From contig CAUEEP010000368.1 in the NCBI GenBank assembly GCA_958450365.1, positions 1 to 64,000 of the forward strand: 64,000 bases of DNA, read 5' to 3'. Origin of the DNA: Mesorhabditis belari (Eukaryota > Nematoda > Chromadorea > Rhabditida > Rhabditidae). Below the pieces are notes generated by a model that was not told where the DNA came from, did no database searches, and saw nothing but the letters and a program-made list of their open reading frames with translations. Positions within the stretch are counted from its first letter, which is position 1. Each line of letters begins with the position of its first letter. The translations under genes were made by a program, and so were the position numbers. Of this stretch, positions 56,201 through 64,000 are shown one piece after another.

Positions 56201-59200
56201 CATTGGGAGGAATAGTTGCATCACTGTTTGAGTGAATTGGAAAGAGAATTGACAAGCATAGTTGGCGAGGAGAACGGGAGAAAGGAAGAGACGAAGCCAT
56301 GGGAAATTTGTGGCTCCCTGGAAAATGAATTTATTGAGTTTTTAATTACGAGATTCATTATTATTAGATCCTTATTACCAACCAATCTTGGTCTAATGTT
56401 AGCTTTAGTTGATTGATCTGGAACCCTGTCCCAAGAACGCAAGAGCGTTTACAGAGAAAAATTTTGGCGACGCATTCTAAAATGCACTAGCTACCGTATT
56501 TTCTATTTCTTAAAGCCATTTTCCGTTGTTTTTATTCGTTTTTCACCATTTTTCTTTGCCATTTCATCGCAAAATCATCAACATCAACGGCTATACCCTC
56601 ACTTTTTTTAATGACTTTTACAGAGAGATGGACGACCACAAATGTCGAATTACAAAAACTTTTAACGAAACAACAACAGAAATAACGATAACGTCCCGGT
56701 TGAAAGGTTGGTAAATAATTAACAATTTTAAATATTTTTTCTGTACAAAGCTGCGTGTTTTTGTTTTTACTGTAAGTATTTCCGCTTGGTTGTCTAACTT
56801 TTTAGTAACCAACATTGTCAAATTTTGGAAGTACTTTACCGAAGCATTCTATTGGGTTGTCCAGTTATGAATGCGCGTTTTTTACTATTTTGTAAATTTC
56901 TCAAGATACCGAAATCAAGAAAAAGATATATATGAGTATTATTCGAAAGCTGAAGGTGTCCTCTACATTTTGATATAAAAAGCTTTTGAATTTGTCCAGC
57001 TTTTGGGGGAAATTGACTGCACGGAAGAAGAGGTGGCCAAAAAATGGAAGGGCGCCTTTGGATCAAGTTTTGGCTCCGCTCAAATTGAGTTAACCGTTTG
57101 ATGTTTGGCCAATAGATATATCAATACAAGATTTTTTAAAATATAACAATTTCAGAGCATCTTTACTTTTCCTGTCTTTTCTGGGCGGTTATTTTACACC
57201 ATAAAACTTGAGGAATAGCTAAGCTGGAATGGGTTTTTTCGAAAACGACCTCTCCCTTTGTGCAGTCAATTTCCCAAAAAGTTCATTGAATTCAAAAACT
57301 TTTTATTCCAAGATGTAGAGGAGATCTTCAGCTTTCGAATGATATATAACACTCATATACATCTGTTCGATATCTTGAGAAATTTACAAAATAGTAAAAA
57401 CGCGCATTCATAACTGGACAATCCAATAGAATGCACTAGCTACCGTATTTTCTATTACTTAAAGCCATTTTCCGCTGTTTTTATTCATTTTTCATCATTT
57501 TTCTTTGCCATTTCACCGCAAAATCATCAACATCAACGGCTATACCTTCACTTTTTTTAAATGGCTTTTACAGAGAGATGAACGACCACAAATGTCGAAT
57601 TACAAAAACTTTTAACGAAACAACAACAGAAATAACGATCACGTCCCGGTTGAAAGTAAATAATTAACAATTTTAAATATTCTTTCTGTACAAAGCTGCG
57701 TGTTTTTGTTTTTACTGTAAGTATTTCCGCTTGGTTGTCTAACTTTTTAGTAACCAACATTGTCAAATTCTGAAAGTACTTTACCGAAGCATTCTATTAA
57801 AAGTTGTAGGTTGGACTGCTTGATCATATGTGCTCATGCGTTTTATTTAGGCTTAAGGAAAAAGCAAAAATAAAACTGAACTTACGTTTGATTGACTTTA
57901 AATAAACGTTCATTATTATTAAATCCTTATTACCAACTACTTTTGATCTAATGTTAGCTTTAGTTGATTGACCTGGAACCCTGACCCAAGATTGAAGCTA
58001 GAATTTTAGAATAATCCTTTGGTACTTTGTCAGCAACTGACGGATTATAATTAAAAGGGTTTCTCATAAAAAACCTTAAGTTATTTTGGAAATTCTTTGT
58101 AAAGCAGTTATTACCTCATCAAGATGTTTCCGATCGTGGTTTCCAGTGAAATCTATCTCTTTCGCCAGAAACTCCTTCTCCTTGTCACTTGTGAAATAAT
58201 TATTTGATGGATTGTTGGAAACGAAAAAGACCCAAATGCCTACATAAACAAAACCAGCAACGCCTAAAATTGTTTTTGAAATTGTTAGAAGTTTGATGAA
58301 ATTACCAAAAGGGTAAAAAACAGCAGACCAGCCCATGGAGGAAGTGCAGAGGAAAGCGACAACCATCGGAACAAGAGAACCGCCTAGCTGAAGTTGAATA
58401 CTCTTAAGGGTTGACCTTAAAAATCTATATTTGATTTTCTTTAGAAATGTAACAATATAATTTTCTTCATAAAGTTTTATGTATTGGGTTGGTGAATTGA
58501 AAACTGCCGGGCTTTGAACTAAAATTTATTCAACATAAAACCATGAATTCATTCCAAGTAATTTCTACTATTATTGACGACTTCTGCCCTTTTTACAGGC
58601 AATTTGCGGATTCCTCTTTCGTAGTAGGATTTTGGTTTGTGTGTGAGACAAGTGTGAGACTCAAAAATGGAGGACTGGAGATGTCCCAGTTTGAGCACTT
58701 TTTTCAAAAGAAACCCATTTTGGTGTCAATAGAAAAGTTGTAGAGAATCAAAAATTAGGCTTTATTATTGACGACTTCTACCCTTTTTACAGGCAATTTG
58801 CGGATTCCTCTTTCGTAGTAGGATTTTGGTTTTGAATCGAAAAACTTTCAAAGCCAATTTTTGACTGCTTCTCCCGAATCTAAGTGTTCTTCCGCAAGCT
58901 CATTACCCATGATCCGGAATAAATAGTAATCAAAAGGGGCGAGGTCCGGACTGTATGAGGAATGCGCCTAAAGTTCCCAAACAAGGCTATTTATTTTAGA
59001 GCGAGTAAGTTTTGCAACATGAGAGCGCGCGTTGTCGTGAAGGAGAACGATCTTTGACTTGGAGGGCCTATTCTTGTTTTCTTTATCTGCGAGTCCCGCG
59101 AAATAGATTTCAGATTTATCTTTGAAATTTCAAACTATTGGGTTGGTGAATTGAAAACTGCGGGGCTTTGAACTAAAATTTATTCAACATAAAACCATAA

Positions 59201-61818
59201 CTCCATTCCAAATAATTTCAATTATTATTGACGACTTCTGCCCATTTTACAGGCATTGCGGATTCCTCTTTCGTAGTAGGATTTTGGTTTGTGTGTGAGA
59301 CAAGTGTGAGACTCGAAAATGGAGGACTGAAGATGTCCCAGTTTGAGCACTTGCTTCAAAAGAAACCCATTTTGGTGTCAATAGAAAAGTTGTAGAGAAT
59401 CAAAAATTAGGTTTAAAGCCAAATTTCCAAAAAGATACACTTAGTAGTTTAGCTTAAAATGCAAGTTTTGTGAAAATTCGTAAATTTGGCATTTCTTGAA
59501 AATCAGTTTTTGAATCGTTCTGAAAATTTGGATATAAGCTTAATTTTTGATTCTCTACAACTTTTCCATTGACACCAAAATGGGTTTCTTTTGAAGAAAG
59601 TGCTCAAACTGTGAGAGATGACAATAGCCGGCAGTTTTCAATTCACCAGCCCAATAGAAATGAAAATCGTAAATCTGTTTATCAATAATTTCTCAAGTAT
59701 TAAAATGAACTCTTTGCAAATCATTTAAATCTAGAGTATTCTACCTAGTCTTGGGTTAACAAAATGAAGAATTTATAGCAAAAATAAAGTCAAATTTGAG
59801 CTAAAATTAATCCCGAGAAATTTGGGGTTGTAAAAATTAAGCGGAGATGAGAAAGCTTGACTCAATGATGTTTTTGATCTAATACGGTTCCAATACGGTT
59901 CCAATACGGTTCTTGTTTTGATCTAATACGGTTCAACACTTTTTTCTTTCTATTAGGTTGTAATATAAATTATCGAATTGATTTTACAAATGTTCAATGC
60001 ATCCAATGACCATCAAATAAATTACCAACCCCACTACCACTTCCATAAATCGCTGCCAAAGTTGACTTCTCATTCATCGGAAACCATCGACTTGCCAGAG
60101 CACACCCAGCCGGAAAGAGAAAACCCTAAATATGGAAATTTTTGGGATTGGCTTGGTTTTGTATTTACTCCAGAGATTCCTTGAATCGTTCTCCCAAAGA
60201 AGAAAGCCCAATAGTGAATACCGGCAAGAAGAGGAGCTAGACTTGTCATAATTGACATTCCGAGAACGGCCACTGAAAGGTTTTCGGGGTTAAGTTGATT
60301 AGAAAGTTAGCAACAATTCAAGGAAACGTTGGTAAGAAATCCAAAGTCAAAACCAATGGCTTTTAATTGAACTTGGCTTGGAATTTTAGCCCCTACCATT
60401 TGTCTGAATTGACCTAAAAACTTAGCTTGGCCTGAAATTTTGGTTTTTTTGTTAACCCTGGTAATTATTGGTAATTATTGATAAATTATATCTTACACGT
60501 AATCACAATCTTCGGCCTAAACCGATCTGACACATATCCAGCCAAAATCGTGGCCACAAGTGAGCCATACGAGGAGGCAGAGAAAAGCCAGGATTGCTGT
60601 GCCGGACTCCAATTCAGTGTACCCTGGGAATTTATTTTTAACAAAATTTTAGCAATCTTACCGTATTCTCCTCTTTGGGCAAAGTCACATTGTACTCTTC
60701 GTTTAGAAAAGTGGCATTCACCTGTAAGTGTTTTTATGGGTCTCTGATAAATCATTCTTTCTTCTTGAATTATCATTAAGCATTTCTCAGCCCTATTTTC
60801 GGTTCAATTGATTGAAATAGGCGGCTTGATTGGCTTCAGTTATTGACTAAATATAAGAAAGATAAATTTTCAGATTTAAGTTTTACAATGATTTGAAAAA
60901 TTTAATAATCACCTCTACGTATATCTACGATGCAATAGAAAAACCCGGTTTTGTGCTTCTTTTGCGATATAAGAAACAGTTTTATCTTGAATTTTCAAAT
61001 CAAAATATCCCAGAGGCAAATAGATACAAATCAGCAACTTTCTGCTCAAGTTTGACATCAGAAATTGGGTTGACTTTAGAAATGAATAACGATTGCACGA
61101 GCGATGGCGAAGAAATAAATATTTTAGAGAGCGAAGAGGAAAAGAAATTGCAAATTTTGGGTGAATTAACTGAAAAGTTATGGGTCAGATCTTTGGAATA
61201 AATTGCTATAGTGATCCGGATGAACCAGTGGGTATCAAATAGGTACCAAACAGGTACCAAGTAGGGGGAACTGTTAGGTATGTCAGCAAATAGAAAAAAC
61301 ATTTTCTCTTGAATTTTCAAATCAAAATATCCCAGAGGCAAATGGATACAAATCAACAACTTTCTGCTAAAGCTTGACATGAGAAATTGGGTTGACTTTA
61401 GAAATTAATAACTATTGAACCAATTGATTGAAATAGACCGCTTGATTGGCTTCAGTTATTGACTAAATTTAAGAAAGATTGATTTTCAAATTTTAATTCA
61501 GAGATTGATCTTTCTTTAGCGTAGAAAGTTAGTGTCAGTTCTCATCAAAAAATTTGCCAACCGTCGATTCTCTCCAATTTTGCCTACCCCTTGCTACCAA
61601 TTTTGCCTACCAATTTTGCTTGCCCTTTGCGCTCCCGAAAAACCCCAATAACAGTTTACCAGAAATTACTGAAAACTTAAACTTGCCATGCAGTGGATTC
61701 CGATTGACATATTAAGCCTCATACAGTTTGCAATAGTCAATGCGAACATCATCAAGAGACAAATTCGAAGGCGATGAGAAAACAATAAAGACAAAATCGT
61801 TGATCTTTCGGTAGACAT
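53245..61818 (-). CDS. Transporter 4: MFS anion transporter, SLC17 type
   Basis: Fourteen exons give 488 residues: 61818-61687, 60721-60662, 60623-60497, 60272-60169, 60125-60030, 58387-58306, 58263-58115, 56317-56165, 56128-55996, 55954-55862, 54891-54801, 54712-54652, 53547-53460, 53342-53245. The structure matches transporter 3 exon for exon. Motifs: MRLNMSIGIHCM, VNAT site, GYVSDRFRPK, RWFPMNEKST, NFPWLRLFLS, QLFLPMFFRD, EWAK tail. The first donor reads ATG|GCAAGT, a GC-AG intron. Introns hold a mariner remnant, several MITEs and a tRNA-like gene. Substrate unknown. Confidence 0.9.
53994..54075 (-). tRNA. tRNA-like gene with variable arm and ACG (Arg) anticodon
   Basis: 82 bases. A-box TGGTGTAGTGG, D stem pairable with G-U pairs, five of five anticodon-stem pairs (GTGGT/ACTAC), loop CTACGGA with ACG at 54042-54040, an extra arm CCAC-TTCTTT-GTGG, perfect B-box GGTTCGAATCC, and a T6 terminator five to ten bases past the 3' end. 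The T arm pairs best with an eight-base loop and five of seven acceptor pairs form, so it may be aberrant. Normal tRNA-Arg lacks a long extra arm. It lies in the sense orientation within an intron of transporter 4. Confidence 0.5.
54954..55813 (-). mobile_element. Internally deleted mariner in intron 10 of transporter 4
   Basis: Ends TTAGGTTGTTCGGATATAAA in inverted orientation, TA on both sides. On the minus strand, a degenerate HTH region (55660-55390) and the central part PDIHGKKVMLLVWWNNKVLV / YFELLQPGQTVTSDLYKQQL are readable. The section with the second and third catalytic Asp is deleted. Frameshifts separate the parts. Confidence 0.85.
56480..57797. repeat. Direct repeat of about 370 bp on either side of a 575-bp MITE
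   Basis: 56480-56851 and 57427-57797 are close copies (ATGCACTAGCTACCGTATTT... to ...TTTACCGAAGCATTCTA). Each copy has short inverted ends (TAGAATGC/GCATTCTA). The MITE 56852-57426 between them has ends TTGGGTTGTCCAGTTATGAA / complement and TA duplications. Further out, 56350-56440 and 57910-57995 are also directly repeated. All within intron 7 of transporter 4. Confidence 0.8.
58484..58850. mobile_element. TTGGGTTGGTGAATTG element, copy 5 (rearranged)
   Basis: Left part of the family, with an internal piece (ACGACTTCTRCCCTTTTTAC...GGATTTTGGTTT) repeated at 58762-58833, then joined to the transposase fragment below. Confidence 0.75.
58852..59105 (-). mobile_element. Mariner transposase catalytic-domain fragment
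   Basis: Minus-strand translation gives KIVLLHDNARSHVAKLTR, a stop, then AHSSYSPDLAPFDYYLFRIM and GNELAEEHL. This holds the second and third Asp of the DD34D triad. It lies between two copies of the TTGGGTTGGTGAATTG element, hinting that the family's autonomous form is a mariner. Confidence 0.8.
59138..59654. mobile_element. TTGGGTTGGTGAATTG element, copy 6
   Basis: Full-length non-autonomous copy (517 bp) with TA duplications, in intron 5 of transporter 4. Confidence 0.85.
60800..61500. repeat. Local duplications in intron 1 of transporter 4
   Basis: About 75 bp (TTGATTGAAATAGRCCGCTT..., near 60805 and 61420) and about 105 bp (CTTGAATTTTCAAATCAAAA..., near 60985 and 61310) each occur twice. 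A 102-codon plus-strand frame (60893-61201) across the first copies has an acidic end but no recognised domain and is probably not a gene. Confidence 0.55.
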
Positions 61819-62097
61819 TATTACGACGGTGATCTAGAAAAAGTTCGCAAAATTTCAGCAATAAAAGTTTTCTCAAAGGTGATAATTATAAGTTAAAGTT
61901 TAGAGAAACAGTTAAAGACTTAATAAAAGAAAATCTTACTGTTAATTTATGTCAAAGTTAAGGTCAAACTTTATACAACTAAATTCTGATTGAAATTGGG
62001 TTGAAATTAGACGGGAAATTTAGAACTGACGAAAACGTTCAGCTCAATTTCAGCACGGGTACAAAGAGGAACCGTTCTCTCAAATAAACAAGCTTTT

Positions 62098-62376
62098 TGC
62101 TTTTTTGATTGATCAAAAACCTCTACTTTTCGAGTTTTGGATTTGTTTTGATATGATTTGTTATTGGATTGGAAAGCTAGATGTTTTAACTGTTGGAAAA
62201 TGGAAAGCTAGATGTTTTAACTGTTGGAAAATGGAAAGCTAGATGTTTTAACTGTTGTTTTAACTGTTGTTTTAACTGTTGTTTTAACAAGCTTTCCAAT
62301 AAGATAACAATCCTTATCAAAACAAATCCAAAACGCGAAAAGTAGAGGTTTTTGATCAATCGAAAAAGCGAAAAGT
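62098..62376. repeat. Inverted repeat with a tandem core
   Basis: TTTGATCAA, AAACCTCTACTTTTCG and TTTTGGATTTGTTTTGAT arms at 62100-62160 recur as complements at 62300-62376. The core has three copies of a unit of about 31 bp (TGGAAAGCTAGATGTTTTAA...) and then TGTTTTAACTGT repeats. Confidence 0.75.
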
Positions 62377-62849
62377 GATCGAAATACTCAAGTTTACAGT
62401 TTTTCCATTTTCATTTTCAAGGATTTTCGGTTCCTTTTCGGGTTTTTCTTTGTTAAACCATCATATTGACGGAAATTAGAGGGATAAAGATAAAGGAAAA
62501 CGGGATAAAGTGAAAACGAGAGGATAAATGAGAAAATTTGAACCTTTTTGCTCGAGTGGTGAATTGTAAATCTCATTGATAAACTAGGAAAGATAGGAGC
62601 TAGTGAAGTAGCGCTTGGTAGCAGAAATTTTACTTTCTTTTCAGCAGAAAGTTCGTTCTTCTAATGGCAAGATTCTGTTTCATTTTCTAAACATGAAAAC
62701 TTTCGAAAACTACCGTATTTTACTGTTGTTTTGCTGAAATTCAATTCCCAAATATTAGCTTAGCAACTTGAAAGTTGATACACTTCTTTGGATTTTCCAT
62801 AAAACATTTAATACACCGATTGAATTAGAGTTCTCTAAATAAAAGTTAT

Positions 62850-63875
62850 ACAGGATGACCAAGAATTACCGCAACAACTTTTGGGAAGAGTATCTGGGAA
62901 ATGTCTAATTTATTTGAAAAGTTGCAAGTGTTATATAGGGAATTGTAGCCGTTAATCTTGGCTAAATTTATCTACCAATAGCTTCCCGATTCGACTTCTA
63001 CAACTCATTTAACAAGCGTTTGAATGAGCGCTAGTCGCCATCTCTTCAGCAAATCTGTCATTCTTCGAGATTTTCTTTTAAAAAATTTGATTTGGAAAAG
63101 GATTTACGGTCAAATTTGTGATAATTTTGTTCAAAAGATTGTTTTCAACAAATTTATAACGAGATATGCATATGAACTGAACTGAAAAGACTAAATTTTA
63201 ACCTTTTTCCCTGCTCCTCCAGCTTGACATCAACTTAAATTTTGGTTATTCCAGTTCAGCCAACAGTTAAATGTAATTCTCAATGTTATTAAGTGATGTT
63301 AAACGCTATTTTTGCATTGAAAAGCTTTTCTTGGCAATTTTTAATAGAGAAAAGCGGTCGAATGACAAATTTGTTGAAGAGATGTCGACTAGAGCTCATT
63401 CAAGAGCATGTTAAATGAGCTATATAAGCCCAACGGGGAGGTTTTTGGTGGAGAAATTTAGCCTAATTCTCGGCAACATTTATCTACCAAAAACATCCCG
63501 ATTGGACTTATACAACTCATTTCCCCTTCCTTCCCACTAAGCCTAAATTAAATAATATACAGGGTGACCAAGAATTACTGCAACAACTTTTTGGAAGAGT
63601 ATCTGGGAAATGTCTAATTTATTTCAAAAGTTGCAAGTGATATACAGGAAATTGTAGGCCTAATTCTCGGCAACACTTATCTACCAAAAACATCCCGATT
63701 GGACTTATACAACTCACTTAACAAGCGCTTGAATGAGCGCTAGTCGACATCTCTTCAACAAATTTGTCATTTGACTGCTTTTCTCTATTAAAAATTGCCA
63801 AGAAAAGCTTTTCAATGCAAAAATAGCGTTTAACATCACTTAATAACATTAGGAATCACATTTAAATGTTTTGGC
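62850..63875. repeat. Repeat cluster with direct and inverted copies
   Basis: Segments of about 210 bp beginning ATACAGG(A/G)TGACCAAGAATT occur directly at 62850 and 63557. The section 63260-63530 is inverted relative to 63650-63875 (GAAAAGCTTTTCTTGGCAAT and complement). Looks like an element with ATACAGGGTGACCAAG ends that has rearranged. No coding sequence seen. Confidence 0.65.
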
Positions 63876-63900
63876 TGGACTAGCATAACCAAAATTTATT

Positions 63901-64000
63901 AGGTTGGCCGTGAAGTTCTTTCCGTTTTTTGACGCTAGATCTAACTTTTTATTTTGCTCATCAAAAACGTCAAATAAAAAAACAGAGTTTATCTACTCGA
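63901..64000. mobile_element. Left end of a mariner-type element running out of the window
   Basis: TTAGGTTGGCCGTGAAGTTC after a TA is a typical mariner terminus. The rest lies beyond the window. Confidence 0.5.

Noticed and set aside
60893..61201. 102-codon ORF inside transporter 4 intron 1
   Set aside because: Spans locally duplicated non-coding DNA and the second copy does not keep the frame.
32272..61818. Nematode-type operon of transporters
   Set aside because: Gaps of 1.6-2.9 kb, far more than the roughly 100-bp spacing usual for operons, and separate AATAAA signals.

Overview
This window looks like nuclear DNA of a nematode. Evidence: AT-rich sequence, many short introns with T-rich TTTCAG acceptors, tandem seven-transmembrane chemoreceptor genes of the srh/sri (Str superfamily) type found only in nematodes, and very dense mariner/Tc1-type transposons with TA target duplications. 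I cannot name the species.

Layout. (1) 56-311: last two exons of a short-chain dehydrogenase/reductase. (2) 0.7-25.3 kb: a chemoreceptor cluster. Gene A (701-5240), gene B (6047-7912) and gene C (12228-15954) can be spliced into complete proteins of about 345, 325 and 377 residues with matching exon sizes. Gene D (19924-25284) is a duplicate of C with a one-base deletion in exon 6. A relic of a further first exon lies near 10.4 kb. A large inverted repeat (3003-5855 against 16286-18190) has copied exons 6-8 of gene A to the opposite strand. Degenerate pogo/Tc5-like DNA flanks the duplicated units. (3) 26.4-31.2 kb: a multi-exon gene for an unrecognised, probably secreted, helix-rich protein. 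A nearly full-length mariner lies in its first intron, and decayed coding sequence follows it. (4) 32.3-61.8 kb, minus strand: four head-to-tail MFS transporter genes of the SLC17 (phosphate/organic anion/vesicular glutamate transporter) type. All four splice without stops, to 486, 509, 493 and 488 residues. They form two sub-pairs: in the upstream two, the exon corresponding to exon 11 is divided by an extra intron.

Introns and spacers hold most of the repeats: at least six copies of one TTGGGTTGGTGAATTG element, three copies of a 231-bp palindromic MITE, two copies of a 520-bp TTGGGTTGGGGAG element, several singletons, a 15-bp minisatellite (28 units) and several tRNA-like sequences. The most unusual item is at 48118-48576: exactly 27 head-to-tail copies of a 17-bp sequence that is the D-arm/A-box of a class II tRNA, inside what looks like a tRNA-like gene. 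A second tRNA-like gene with a variable arm, an ACG (Arg) anticodon and a T-run terminator lies in an intron at 53994-54075.

The chemoreceptors and transporters appear to be two independent lineage-specific tandem expansions. I see no operon: gaps between transporter genes are 1.6-2.9 kb. All exon models were made by eye from frame, splice-site and paralogue consistency.
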